Assembly: GCA_963700395.1 (NCBI GenBank)
Contig: CAVOXI010000004.1
Location: 197,848-261,847, forward strand
Length of the DNA stretch: 64,000 nt
Direction of reading: 5' to 3'
Origin: Prado023 sp963700395
GTDB taxonomy: Bacteria; Actinomycetota; Actinomycetes; S36-B12; CAIYMF01
A program made the translations under genes and the position numbers. The notes beneath the pieces are model-generated. The model saw only the letters and a list, made by a program, of their open reading frames with translations, did no database searches and was not told the DNA's origin. This document shows positions 37,217-45,312 of this stretch, piece after piece. Positions within the stretch are counted from its first letter, which is position 1. The number at the start of each line of letters is the position of its first letter.

Positions 37217-38095
37217 ATGACCACGTCCACGCAGATCGTTGTCGGGTTCGACGGTTCGCCCGACTCGCGGGCAGCGCTCGACTGGGCGGTCCGGGAGGCG
37301 GCCTCGCGCCGCCTGGGCATCCGGGTGGTCCACTGCGAGCCTGACATGGCGGCCTGGGACGGTGCGGCAGCGACGATGTCGGGAGCGCCGGTGATCCCCA
37401 CCCCCCTGCCCCACGACGAGGGCACGCTGGTCGCGCAGGCGGCCGACATCGTGGCGCAGGCCGGTGTGCCCGTGGAGACCGTGTCGGTGGTCGGTTCCGT
37501 CGCCGGAGTCCTCGTCGAGCACAGCCGGACGGCCGAGATGACCGTGATCGGCTCGCGTGGGCACGGGTCGATCTCCTCAGCGATCCTCGGCTCAACCGTG
37601 TCCCACGTGGCCTCCCACGCGCACTGCCCCGTGATCGTCATCCGGGCGCAGGGAGCCCCCGACGGTCCGGTGGTGGTCGGGGTGGACGGCTCGCCCGAGT
37701 CCGAGGAGCTCGTCGGCTGGGCCATCGAGCATGCCTCGCGGCACGGCCTGCCGCTCGAGGTCGTGCACTGCTACGCCATCCCCGTCTACCCGGGGGTCGT
37801 GCCCTACGTTCCTCCCGTGGAGATCACCACAGCGACGGCCGGGTTCGAGCAGCGGGTGACCTCCGAGGTGCTGGCGGGGTGGCGGGAGCGCTACCCCGAT
37901 GTGGAGATCATCACCACGGTCGCCCACGGCCGGCCAGCTCCGATGCTGGTGGAGGCCTCCGGCCGGGCGAGCCTGACGGTGGTCGGCTCACATGGCCGCG
38001 GAGCCTTCCTGGGGATGCTTCTGGGCTCGACGAGCCAGTCCCTGCTGCACCACGCGCAGGGGTCGGTGGCTGTGCTACGACACCGCTCGCGCTGA
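37217..38095 (+). CDS. Universal stress protein, tandem UspA domains
   Basis: A 292-residue protein with two Usp domains (about 1-140 and 150-290). Each starts with a strand and the nucleotide-site Asp (VVGFDGSPDS and VVGVDGSPES) and ends with the ATP-binding GxxGHG(9)GS pattern: VIGSRGHGSISSAILGS and VVGSHGRGAFLGMLLGS. Both sites look competent to bind ATP. In mycobacteria such proteins are induced by hypoxia. The start is ATG 37217 (AGGAG nine bases upstream), with GTG 37214 possible. The 277-base divergent gap also serves the CheB-CheR gene and contains TGTAGACCTACA (37053-37064), another palindrome. Confidence 0.9.
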   Translation: MTTSTQIVVGFDGSPDSRAALDWAVREAASRRLGIRVVHCEPDMAAWDGAAATMSGAPVIPTPLPHDEGTLVAQAADIVAQAGVPVETVSVVGSVAGVLVEHSRTAEMTVIGSRGHGSISSAILGSTVSHVASHAHCPVIVIRAQGAPDGPVVVGVDGSPESEELVGWAIEHASRHGLPLEVVHCYAIPVYPGVVPYVPPVEITTATAGFEQRVTSEVLAGWRERYPDVEIITTVAHGRPAPMLVEASGRASLTVVGSHGRGAFLGMLLGSTSQSLLHHAQGSVAVLRHRSR

Positions 38096-38164
38096 CGGGC
38101 GGCGTCCGAGCACCGACCGCTCGCGCTGACCCGGCGCCGAGGAGCATGCCCAGGCGACGGGGGA

Positions 38165-39229
38165 TCAGCCGGGGATGGTCCAGGTGTCGCGACCGGCGAT
38201 GAGCGTGGCCAGGTCGCCGCGCCCCTTGGATGTGGCGCGCTCAAGCTGGTCAGCGAGCAGGTGGTCGTAGACCGGCCTCTTGACGTCGCGGAAGACGCCG
38301 ATGGCGGTGTTCTCCAGCGAGTCGAAGTCGGCCAGCCTCGACAGGGCGAACGCCGTCGAGGGCTCCACAGCGTGCGCGTCGTGGACCCAGAGGCAGTCGC
38401 CCTCGCAGTCGGCGACGTCGTCCACGACGTGCAGGACGCCGTCGGCACGTCGTGCCACGCCCTTCTGGCCGTTGGCGCCGAAGCGCACGGGCTTGCCGTG
38501 CTCGAGGCGGATCAGGTTGTCGTCGCGGACGCCCGGCTCCTTGAGCGGCTCCCAGGCGCCGTCGTTGAAGATGTTGCAGTTCTGGTAGATCTCGACCAGG
38601 GCCGAGCCTTCGTGCGCCGCCGCCTGCCGCAGCACCTCGGTCAGGTGCTTCCGGTCGGAGTCGATGGTGCGGGCCACGAACGACGCCTCGGCCCCCAGCG
38701 CGACGGAGATCGGGTTGAAGGGGTAGTCGATCGAACCCATGGGGGTGGACTTCGTGACCTTGCCGGCCTCGCTGGTCGGCGAGTACTGGCCCTTGGTGAG
38801 CCCGTAGATCCGGTTGTTGAACAGCAGGATCTTGATGTTCACGTTCCGTCGCAGGGCGTGCAGGAAGTGGTTCGCGCCGATGCTCAGGGCGTCACCGTCG
38901 CCCGTGACGACCCAGACCGTCAGGTCCGGACGGGACGTCGACAGGCCGGTGGCGATCGCCGGCGCGCGGCCGTGGATCGAGTGCATCCCGTAGGTGTCGA
39001 CGTAGTACGGGAACCGCGACGAGCACCCGATGCCGGAGATGAACACGATGTTCTCCCGGCGCACCCCCAGCTCGGGCAGGAAGGACTGCACCGCGGCCAG
39101 GATCGCGTAGTCCCCGCACCCGGGGCACCAGCGGACCTCCTGGTCGCTCTTGAAGTCCTTCGCCGACTGCGGGCCGTCGGCCTTGGGCACGAGGCTGAGC
39201 GAATGTGAGGCGGTCAGGTCGATGGTCAT
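38165..39229 (-). CDS. korB: 2-oxoglutarate/2-oxoacid:ferredoxin oxidoreductase beta subunit
   Basis: ThDP- and [4Fe-4S]-binding beta subunit, 354 residues. WCPGCGDYAIL and GIGCSSRFPYY supply cluster cysteines, and GDGDALSIGANHF to NNRIYGLTKGQYSPTS is the ThDP/Mg region. With KorA it oxidatively decarboxylates a 2-oxoacid to acyl-CoA and passes electrons to ferredoxin. ATG 39229 overlaps the korA stop (ATGA). The C-terminal 60 residues resemble other actinobacterial KorB proteins. 2-Oxoglutarate is the usual actinobacterial substrate, but pyruvate cannot be excluded. Confidence 0.93.
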   Translation of the reverse strand: MTIDLTASHSLSLVPKADGPQSAKDFKSDQEVRWCPGCGDYAILAAVQSFLPELGVRRENIVFISGIGCSSRFPYYVDTYGMHSIHGRAPAIATGLSTSRPDLTVWVVTGDGDALSIGANHFLHALRRNVNIKILLFNNRIYGLTKGQYSPTSEAGKVTKSTPMGSIDYPFNPISVALGAEASFVARTIDSDRKHLTEVLRQAAAHEGSALVEIYQNCNIFNDGAWEPLKEPGVRDDNLIRLEHGKPVRFGANGQKGVARRADGVLHVVDDVADCEGDCLWVHDAHAVEPSTAFALSRLADFDSLENTAIGVFRDVKRPVYDHLLADQLERATSKGRGDLATLIAGRDTWTIPG

Positions 39230-41079
39230 AGCAGCCCCTTGATCTGGTCGGCCAGCTCGGTGGCCTTGAACGGCAGCCCGCGCACCTGGTTGTAGCCCTG
39301 GGCGTCCACCAGGTACTTGGCGCGGATGAGCATGCTCAGCTGCCCGAGGTTCATCTCCGGGATGAGGACGCGCTCGTAGGACCGCAGGACGTCCCCGGTG
39401 TTGGACGGGAACGGGTTGAGGTGGCGCAGGTGGGCCCGGGCGACCTTGCCGCCCTCGGAGCGGATGATCCCGCACGCCGCGCCGATGGGGCCGTGGGTCG
39501 AGCCCCAGCCCAGGACGAGCACCTCGGCATCGCCGTCCGGGTCGTCGACCTCAAGGGGCGGGATCGTCCTGGCGATCCCATCCACCTTGGCCTGGCGGGT
39601 GCGGACCATGAAGTCGTGGTTGTCGGGGTCGTAGCTGATCGCCCCTGAGCCGTCGGCCTTCTCGATCCCACCGATCCGGTGCTCGAGGCCCGGGGTCCCG
39701 GGGATGGCCCATGGGCGGGCCAGCGTCTCCGGGTCGCGCTTGAACGGCCAGTAGACCTCCGTCCCGTCATCCAGGGTGTGGTTGAGCTCCGTGGCGAACT
39801 CCACGTGCAGGTCGGGGAGGTCCGCGACGTCGGGGACCCGCCACGGCTCCGAGCCGTTGGCGAGGTACCCGTCGGAGAGCAGCAGGACGGGCGTGCGGTA
39901 GGTCAACGCGATCCGCGCGGCCTCGATCGCGGCGTCGAAGCAGTCACTCGGCGACTGCGGGGCGACGATCGGCACCGGGGCCTCACCGTTGCGGCCGAAC
40001 ATGGCCTGCAGCAGGTCGGACTGCTCGGTCTTCGTGGGGAGCCCCGTGGAGGGGCCACCGCGCTGGACGTCGATGACCAGCAGCGGGAGCTCGACGGCTA
40101 TCGCCAGTCCGATCGTCTCGGACTTCAGGGCGATCCCGGGGCCGGAGGTCGTGGTCACGGCCAGCGACCCGCCGTAGGCCGCTCCGAGCGCCGCCCCGAT
40201 GCCGGCGATCTCGTCCTCGAGCTGCAGTGTGCGCACCCCGAACTCCTTGTGCCGGCTCAGCTCGTGCAGGATGTCGCTGGCCGGCGTGATGGGGTAGGAC
40301 CCCAGGAACAGCGGGAGCCCGGAGAGCTCCGCCGCGGCGATCAGGCCGTAGGACAGGGCGATGTTGCCCGTGATGTTGCGGTAGACCCCCGGGGGCATGA
40401 CAGCGGGGCTGACCTCGTAGTGGACTGCGAAGTCCTCGGTCGTCTCGCCGTAGGCCCACCCGGCGTCGAACGCCGCGAGGTTGGCCGCAAGGATCTCGGG
40501 CTTCCGTCCGAACTTGGCCTTGAGGAACGCACGGGTCCCCTCGGTCCCGCGTGAGTACAGCCAGCTGAGCAGGCCCAGGGCGAACATGTTCTTCGCCCGC
40601 TCGGCCTCCTTCTTCGTGATGGCGAAGCCCTTGAGGGCCTCGACCGTGAGCGTGGTGAGGCTGACGGGGTGCACCGCGTAGGACTCGAGGCTGTCGTCGT
40701 TGAGGGGGTCGCTGGCGTAGCCGACCTTCTCGATGGCGCGCTTGGTGAACTCGTCGCTGTTGATGATCAGGTGCCCACCCCGGCGGACGTGGTGCAGGTT
40801 GCTCTTCAGGGCGGCGGGGTTCATCGCGATCAGGACGTCGGCGGCGTCGCCGGGGGTCTGGATCGCGTGGTCGGCGAACTGCAGCTGGAAGGCGCTGACC
40901 CCGTGGACCGTCCCCGCTGGTGCCCTGATCTCGGCGGGGAAGTCCGGCAGCGTGGACAGGTCATTGCCGAAGGACGCGGTCTCGTGGGTGAATCGATCAC
41001 CGGTGAGCTGCATGCCGTCCCCGGAGTCGCCGGCGAATCGGATGATGACCTTCTCGAGCGGAACAACCGGCTTGCTCAC
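39226..41079 (-). CDS. korA: 2-oxoglutarate/2-oxoacid:ferredoxin oxidoreductase alpha subunit (gamma-alpha fusion)
   Basis: A 617-residue fusion. Residues about 1-190 form the gamma domain (IIRFAGDSGDGMQLTGDRF) and the remainder the alpha domain (ALSYGLIAAAELSGLPLF, SYPITPASDILHEL, TTTSGPGIALKSETIG, QRGGPSTGLPTKTEQSDL). No extra ferredoxin domain is present, so a separate ferredoxin acceptor is needed. I choose GTG 41079 (GTGAGCAAG, with AAAGG about ten bases upstream); the frame is open 22 codons further. Two tandem CCCCGGGG repeats lie just upstream, and a nuoBCI-like cassette is divergent. Confidence 0.93.
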   Translation of the reverse strand: MSKPVVPLEKVIIRFAGDSGDGMQLTGDRFTHETASFGNDLSTLPDFPAEIRAPAGTVHGVSAFQLQFADHAIQTPGDAADVLIAMNPAALKSNLHHVRRGGHLIINSDEFTKRAIEKVGYASDPLNDDSLESYAVHPVSLTTLTVEALKGFAITKKEAERAKNMFALGLLSWLYSRGTEGTRAFLKAKFGRKPEILAANLAAFDAGWAYGETTEDFAVHYEVSPAVMPPGVYRNITGNIALSYGLIAAAELSGLPLFLGSYPITPASDILHELSRHKEFGVRTLQLEDEIAGIGAALGAAYGGSLAVTTTSGPGIALKSETIGLAIAVELPLLVIDVQRGGPSTGLPTKTEQSDLLQAMFGRNGEAPVPIVAPQSPSDCFDAAIEAARIALTYRTPVLLLSDGYLANGSEPWRVPDVADLPDLHVEFATELNHTLDDGTEVYWPFKRDPETLARPWAIPGTPGLEHRIGGIEKADGSGAISYDPDNHDFMVRTRQAKVDGIARTIPPLEVDDPDGDAEVLVLGWGSTHGPIGAACGIIRSEGGKVARAHLRHLNPFPSNTGDVLRSYERVLIPEMNLGQLSMLIRAKYLVDAQGYNQVRGLPFKATELADQIKGLL

Positions 41080-41097
41080 GGTCCGTGCCTTTCGCGT

Positions 41098-41145
41098 CCC
41101 CCCGGGGACTTCACGCTTCTGGTCCTGCCCCCCCGGGGACTTCAC
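41098..41145. repeat. Two direct repeats CCCCCCGGGGACTTCAC, 31 bases apart, upstream of korA
   Basis: Identical 17-base copies at 41098-41114 and 41129-41145, separated by 14 unrelated bases. Each holds the palindrome CCCCGGGG. On the korA strand they read GTGAAGTCCCCGGGG twice and end 19 bases before the start codon. The spacing is three helical turns, so a dimer or oligomer could bind both on one face. Confidence 0.6.
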
Positions 41146-41268
41146 TGCTGGTTAGGGTCGGCTTCTGCCGCCATTCTGTCCCATGTCGGTCGCAGGCGCG
41201 CCCTCGTACGCCGGGGTGTTGCGCCGGCAGTCCCGGTCATCGGCCGATCGTGGCCGGCCGTTTGGCCC

Positions 41269-41274
41269 TAACCT
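41269..41274 (+). promoter_or_regulatory. -10 element, probable leaderless promoter of the nuoB-like gene
   Basis: TAACCT ends six bases before the GTG at 41281. No ribosome site is present, so transcription probably begins at the start codon. Confidence 0.45.
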
Positions 41275-41280
41275 TGGCCC

Positions 41281-41742
41281 GTGACAGGCGGTGCGGTCCA
41301 GCGCCGCTGGGTCCAGGTGGGGTCCCAGCGGGTGTCCCTGCACGTCGTGGAGCTGGGCCTGGCCTGCTGCGGGATCGAGGTCCGTGAGGCACGCCGCGCC
41401 GCCGAGCTGCTGGGAGGCGTTGGTCATCCGGTCGGCCCACCGGACCTGCCCTCCCCGACGGAGCCGCCCTCCCCGGCTGACCTCCACGTCCTCGTGGTGG
41501 CCGGGACCGTCACCACGCGCCTCGCGCCAGGGCTGGCCGAGGCCTTCGCCGAACTCCCCGAGCCGCGCGCCGTCCTGGCCTTCGGTGCCTGCGCCGCGAC
41601 CGGGGGTCCGTACTGGGACTCGTACAGCGTCCTGCCGGGCGCCCACGAGGTGGTGCCGGTGGATGCGTGGGTGCCCGGCTGCCCACCGCGCCCCGAGGAC
41701 CTGGTCGCCGGCCTGGAGGAGGTGCTGCGTGCACGTGCATGA
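41281..41742 (+). CDS. NuoB-like [4Fe-4S] protein, first gene of a nuoBCI-like cassette
   Basis: A 153-residue paralogue of NuoB. The N2-type ligands are all present: the Cys pair in LGLACCGIEV, the Cys in FGACAATGGPYWDSY and the Cys in PGCPPRPEDL. It lacks the NuoB segment between the Cys pair and the first strand that lines the quinone pocket (GAGRYDLARFG in the real NuoB at 13529); a Pro-rich loop takes its place. It could be a small electron-transfer subunit of a hydrogenase-like or complex I-like assembly. It is divergent from korAB by 201 bases and overlaps the next gene by 14 bases. Confidence 0.85.
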   Translation: MTGGAVQRRWVQVGSQRVSLHVVELGLACCGIEVREARRAAELLGGVGHPVGPPDLPSPTEPPSPADLHVLVVAGTVTTRLAPGLAEAFAELPEPRAVLAFGACAATGGPYWDSYSVLPGAHEVVPVDAWVPGCPPRPEDLVAGLEEVLRARA

Positions 41743-42217
41743 GCACACCGTCGACAGCACGAAGTGGTTGGCGCACTGTGGCGATCTCGCTGCCGCCGGG
41801 GCGACGATGCTCGACATGCTCACTGCCGTGGATGATCCCGGCAACGGGCGGATCGAGGTGGTCGTGCACCTCGTGGACGTCGTGAACCGGCAGCGCCACC
41901 TCGTGTGGAGCGCCGTGGACCGCGACGAGCCCGTGCTGGACTCGCTGGTCGGGGTGTACCCGGGAGCGGCATGGCACGAGCGTGAGGTCCACGAGATGTT
42001 CGGGGTGCGGTTCACCGGGAACCCCGACCTACGGCCGCTGCTGACCACCGGTGACCCGGTCTTCCCACTTCGCCGGACCACCGCGCTCCCGACCCGGCTG
42101 GCCACGCCCTGGCCCGGCGCGGCCGAGCCCGCGGACCGCCCAGCCGGGGGCAGGGTCGCAGCGCGGCCGCGCTCACGTCCCGGGCCCCCCGGAGTGCCGC
42201 AGGAGTGGCTGGAGTGA
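41729..42217 (+). CDS. NuoC-like protein, second gene of the cassette
   Basis: A 162-residue protein of the 30-kDa complex I subunit family. WHEREVHEMFGVRFTGNPDL is a close copy of the NuoC signature, followed by LLTTGDPVFPLRRTTAL where NuoC has its basic P-x-R-K-D-Y-P motif. The N-terminal domain is shorter than in NuoC (239 residues at 14080), and the C-terminus is a Pro/Arg-rich tail. GTG 41729 has GGAGG six bases upstream. No NuoD-like partner is encoded nearby, although NuoC normally binds NuoD. Confidence 0.85.
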   Translation: MHVHEHTVDSTKWLAHCGDLAAAGATMLDMLTAVDDPGNGRIEVVVHLVDVVNRQRHLVWSAVDRDEPVLDSLVGVYPGAAWHEREVHEMFGVRFTGNPDLRPLLTTGDPVFPLRRTTALPTRLATPWPGAAEPADRPAGGRVAARPRSRPGPPGVPQEWLE

Positions 42218-42522
42218 GCGGGCACACTCGGATCGCTCTCATCGCCGAGAACTGCACGTCCTGCATGCTGTGCGTGCGCGAGTGCCCCACGTGGTGCATC
42301 ACGCTGGAGGCCCATCAGGAGCTCGTCGGTGACCCGGGCGCGCGTCGCCCGCGCACCGTCAACGTGCTCGACGAGTTCACCATCGACTGGGGCCTGTGCA
42401 TGTACTGCGGCATCTGCGTCGAGGTCTGCCCGTTCGACGCCCTCGCGTGGCGACCCGACGCTGTTGCGCCCACGTCCGAGCCGGGCGGGCTGCGCCACGG
42501 GAAGGATCGGCTCGAGGGGTGA
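42214..42522 (+). CDS. NuoI-like 2[4Fe-4S] ferredoxin, third gene of the cassette
   Basis: A 102-residue ferredoxin with two complete cluster motifs, CTSCMLCVRECP and CMYCGICVEVCP. The second is followed by FDALAW, as in NuoI rather than in clostridial ferredoxins. GTG 42214 overlaps the nuoC-like stop by four bases and has AGGAG eight bases upstream. It is a good candidate for the electron acceptor of KorAB, which is encoded divergently and has no ferredoxin domain of its own; that pairing is inference. Confidence 0.88.
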   Translation: MSGHTRIALIAENCTSCMLCVRECPTWCITLEAHQELVGDPGARRPRTVNVLDEFTIDWGLCMYCGICVEVCPFDALAWRPDAVAPTSEPGGLRHGKDRLEG

Positions 42523-42531
42523 GGCTGCGAT

Positions 42532-42578
42532 CGGTGTGAACGATTTCGACCATCGGATGGTCGTTTCCGTTCACACCG
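42532..42578. terminator. Bidirectional hairpin terminator
   Basis: A 23-base near-perfect inverted repeat (CGGTGTGAACG...CGACCATC with its complement) with almost no loop and four mismatched positions in mid-stem. It lies exactly between the convergent nuoI-like and HAD phosphatase genes and probably ends both transcripts. Confidence 0.7.
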
Positions 42579-42595
42579 CCAGCATCTGCGACCGC

Positions 42596-43261
42596 TCAGG
42601 GGGTCAATTGGCGCAGCAACTCGGCTGGAGTGGCGGCCAGGGCATCGGCGCCTGCACCCGCGAGCTCCACGTCGTCGCCGTACCCCCAGAGCACGCCGAT
42701 GCTGCGCACACCGACCGTGAGCGCCCCGTGGACGTCATGGCTCCGGTCGCCGATCATGACTGTCCGGTCCGCCGGGGCGCCCAGCCTGGTGAGGGCCTCG
42801 GTGATGATGTCGGCCTTCGCCGTGCGCCGGCCGTCGAGCTCCGAGCCCACGATCGTGTCGAAGTACCGCGTGAGGTCGAAGTGGCCCAGGATCGACTCGG
42901 CGAAGACCTCGGCCTTGGAGGTCGCCACCGCCAGGGTCCGCCCTGCCTCGCGCAGGCTGCCCAACAGCTCGACGATCCCGTCGTACACCGAGTTCTCGTA
43001 CTGCCCGCGGGTCGCGTAGTACTCCCGGTAGGCCGCGATGGCGAGGTCGACCTGGTGGGGATCGAAGCCGCAGATGTCGCGGAACGAGTCGTGCAGGGGT
43101 GGGCCGATGAACCTCCCCAGCGGCTCGTCGCCCAGGGCGGGAGCGCCCATCTTCACAAGGGCGTAGCGCACTGAGGCGATGATTCCCGGTCCTGACTGCG
43201 TCAGTGTGCCGTCGAGGTCGAAGAGGATCGGGTCGGCGTCGGCGAACCGACCAACCGTCAC
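42596..43261 (-). CDS. HAD-superfamily phosphatase (Gph/PpaX-like)
   Basis: A 221-residue hydrolase. Motif I is FDLDGTLTQSG (nucleophile Asp), motif II ATSK, and motif IV GDRSHDVHGA; the helical cap lies between residues 20 and 85. This is the phosphoglycolate/pyrophosphate phosphatase group; the substrate is not predictable. GTG 43261 overlaps the yajQ stop (GTGA), so the two form an operon. An upstream extension of the frame is an antisense artefact of yajQ. Confidence 0.85.
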   Translation of the reverse strand: MTVGRFADADPILFDLDGTLTQSGPGIIASVRYALVKMGAPALGDEPLGRFIGPPLHDSFRDICGFDPHQVDLAIAAYREYYATRGQYENSVYDGIVELLGSLREAGRTLAVATSKAEVFAESILGHFDLTRYFDTIVGSELDGRRTAKADIITEALTRLGAPADRTVMIGDRSHDVHGALTVGVRSIGVLWGYGDDVELAGAGADALAATPAELLRQLTP

Positions 43262-43749
43262 CGGTAGTTGACGAACTGGATTGCGAAGTCGAGGTCGGCC
43301 TCGCGCACCAGCTGCTGTACCGCCTGCAGGTCGTCGCGGCTCTTCGAGCTCACGCGCAGTTCCTCGCCCATCACCTGGGACTTGACGCCCTTGGGCCCGG
43401 AGTCGCGGATCATCTTGTTCAGCTTGCTCGCCTGCTCCTTGGAGATCCCAGCCTTCAGCGAGCACTGGATCTTGGTCTCCTTGCCCGAGGGGCGGGGCTC
43501 CCCGGCGTCGAGGGCCTTGAGCGAGACCTGACGCTTGACGAGCTTGTCCTTGAGGACGTCGAGGGCCGCCTTGCAGCGCTCCTCGGTGCTCGAGGTGATC
43601 TCGATGCCGTCCTCGCCACGCCAGGCGATGGTCGTGGAGGTGTTCTTGAAGTCGAAGCGCTGGGACACCTCCTTCGCCGCCTGGTTGAGGGCGTTGTCGA
43701 CCTCCTGGTGGTCGACCTTGCTGACGATGTCGAAGCTGCTGTCTGCCAT
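43258..43749 (-). CDS. yajQ: YajQ family nucleotide-binding protein
   Basis: A 163-residue DUF520 protein with the family start SSFDIVSKVDHQEVDNALNQ, then RFDFKNT, and the C-terminal DLDFAIQFVNYR. Homologues bind nucleotides and, in Xanthomonas, cyclic di-GMP. ATG 43749 is preceded by TACCCT at 43756-43761 with six bases between, so the mRNA is probably leaderless. It is co-transcribed with the HAD phosphatase. Its position next to tRNA-Tyr is conserved in Actinobacteria. Confidence 0.95.
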   Translation of the reverse strand: MADSSFDIVSKVDHQEVDNALNQAAKEVSQRFDFKNTSTTIAWRGEDGIEITSSTEERCKAALDVLKDKLVKRQVSLKALDAGEPRPSGKETKIQCSLKAGISKEQASKLNKMIRDSGPKGVKSQVMGEELRVSSKSRDDLQAVQQLVREADLDFAIQFVNYR

Positions 43750-43755
43750 GGGATC

Positions 43756-43761
43756 AGGGTA
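43756..43761 (-). promoter_or_regulatory. -10 element, probable leaderless promoter of yajQ
   Basis: On the minus strand TACCCT is followed by six bases and the yajQ ATG, with no ribosome site. Confidence 0.45.
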
Positions 43762-43794
43762 TCCGGCTCGGCGGGTGATCCGGGGTGCCCTGGT

Positions 43795-43824
43795 TTGGAG
43801 CCGGGCGGGCTGCCCGGGTAGCAT
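43795..43824 (+). promoter_or_regulatory. Promoter of tRNA-Tyr
   Basis: TTGGAG (43795-43800) and TAGCAT (43819-43824) are spaced by 18 bases, and transcription would begin near 43831, five bases before the mature tRNA. Confidence 0.6.
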
Positions 43825-43835
43825 CGTCGCGCTAC

Positions 43836-43917
43836 GGCGGGTTGCCCGAGCGGCCAAAGGGAGCAGACTGTAAATCTGCCGGCTCAGCCTACGTTGGTTC
43901 GAACCCAACACCCGCCA
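43836..43917 (+). tRNA. tRNA-Tyr (GTA)
   Basis: An 82-base class II tRNA. The acceptor GGCGGGT pairs with ACCCGCC, the discriminator is A, the anticodon loop CTGTAAA has GTA at 43870-43872, and a long variable arm and the T-loop GGTTCGAACCC follow. CCA is not encoded. A strong terminator hairpin lies eight bases downstream. Confidence 0.97.
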
Positions 43918-43925
43918 CGTGCGAC

Positions 43926-43958
43926 CGAGGCGCCCCCGCACCACGCAGGGGCGCCTCG
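43926..43958 (+). terminator. Terminator of tRNA-Tyr
   Basis: A perfect 11-base inverted repeat CGAGGCGCCCC / GGGGCGCCTCG with an 11-base loop, directly after the tRNA. Confidence 0.75.
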
Positions 43959-44075
43959 ACGCTTGTGTGGACCGGCTCGGACTGAACCGCGCACCGCACA
44001 CCGCGGGCCGCAGGCGGTGAGCGGGCGAGGTCCGGTGGGGCGGGATCGGCACTCCGGTGGGAGAATGGGCGGATC

Positions 44076-44997
44076 ATGACATGGAGCAGCTCGGACATCC
44101 CTGACCTCACCGGACGAACGATCATCGTGACCGGTGCCAACTCCGGGATCGGCCTCGAGGCCGCCAAGGCCCTTGCTGCCCACGGGGCGGACGTGACGCT
44201 GGCGGTCCGGGACAGCGCGCGCGGTGCGACAGCGATGGAGCAGATCCGGGCCGCCGCCCCGGACGCAACGCTCGAGGTGGCCGAGCTGGACCTCGCGGAC
44301 CTCGCCAGCGTGCGTGGGTTCGCCGCCGGGTGGACCGGCGCGCATCCCGACGGGCTCGACGTCCTGATCAACAACGCCGGCGTGATGGCCATCCCCCGGC
44401 GGGAGACCGCCGACGGGTTCGAGATGCAGCTCGGCACCAACCACCTCGGCCACTTCGCCCTCACCGGGCTGCTCGCCGGATCCCTGCGTCCCGGGGCCCG
44501 CGTGGTCACGGTGTCCAGCAACGCGCACAAGTTCGGGCGGATCGACTTCGACGACCTCCAGTCCGCGCAGTCCTACCAGAAGTGGCGGGCCTACGGGCAG
44601 AGCAAGCTGGCCAACCTCCTGTTCGCCCTCGAGCTCCACCGGCGGGCCGGCGCCGCGGACCTCGAGCGTGAGCAGCATGGCCGTGCATCCCGGCTACGCG
44701 GCGACCAACCTGCAGTCGGTCGGCCCGCGGATGTCGGGAAGCCGGATCGGGGAGTCGATGATGTCGCTGGTCAACCGGGTGGTCGCGCAGCCGGCCGCGG
44801 CCGGGGCCTGGCCGACGCTGATGGCGGCCACCGATCCCAGTGTCCCCAGTGGCACGTACGTCGGCCCGACAGGGTGGATGGGCCAGCGCGGGACGCCCGG
44901 GTTCGAGACCCCGTCGGAGGCTGCCCGCGACGTCGATGTGGCCCGCCGCCTGTGGGATGTGAGCACCGATCTGACGGGTGTCTCCTACCCCTGGTGA
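44076..44997 (+). CDS. Short-chain dehydrogenase/reductase (apparent frameshift)
   Basis: NAD(P)-dependent oxidoreductase of the retinol-dehydrogenase-like SDR group. The cofactor motif is TGANSGIG, the structural motif NNAGVM, the catalytic serine lies in VTVSSNAH, and Tyr and Lys are in AYGQSKLAN. After ALELHRRAGAAD the frame shifts +1; dropping one base at about 44661 gives SSVSSMAVHPGYAATNLQ and a 306-residue protein ending at 44997. Substrate unknown. It is flanked by tRNA genes. GAGAAT at 44061-44066 may be its -10. Confidence 0.83.
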
Positions 44998-45024
44998 GCA
45001 CCCCAGGGTGGGCTCCCGGCGATT

Positions 45025-45053
45025 TCGTCAATGACCTGCCGGTCGGGTAACCT
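45025..45053 (+). promoter_or_regulatory. Promoter of the tRNA-Thr/tRNA-Met/rpmG unit
   Basis: TCGTCA (45025-45030) and TAACCT (45048-45053) with a 17-base spacer; initiation near 45060, about five bases before tRNA-Thr. Confidence 0.55.
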
Positions 45054-45064
45054 TGCTCCGCATT

Positions 45065-45137
45065 GCCCCTTTAGCTCAGTCGGCAGAGCGTCTCCATGGT
45101 AAGGAGAAGGTCTACGGTTCGATTCCGTAAAGGGGCT
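45065..45137 (+). tRNA. tRNA-Thr (GGT)
   Basis: A 73-base tRNA. Acceptor GCCCCTT pairs with AAGGGGC, the anticodon stem is TCTCC/GGAGA with loop ATGGTAA (GGT), and the T-arm is ACGGTTCGATTCCGT. CCA is not encoded. It is 34 bases before tRNA-Met. Confidence 0.96.
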
Positions 45138-45171
45138 CGGAAGAGCAGGCCCGCGAGGGCCGACCTTGCAC

Positions 45172-45248
45172 GGCGGAGTAGCTCAGCCTGGCAGAGCAAG
45201 CGGCTCATAATCGCTGTGTCGCCGGTTCAAGTCCGGCCTCCGCTACCA
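45172..45248 (+). tRNA. tRNA-Met (CAT), elongator type
   Basis: A 77-base tRNA including an encoded CCA end. Acceptor GGCGGAG pairs with CTCCGCT (one G-T at position 1-72), and the anticodon CAT is at 45206-45208. The first acceptor pair is formed (G-T), unlike the unpaired 1-72 of initiators, and the sequence resembles streptomycete elongator tRNA-Met. It is followed by rpmG. Confidence 0.94.
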
Positions 45249-45312
45249 GACGAAGGGCCCGTAGGGCCAGCACGAGGCGCCCATCGCGGCGTAGGAGAAG
45301 GAAGGCAGTCCC

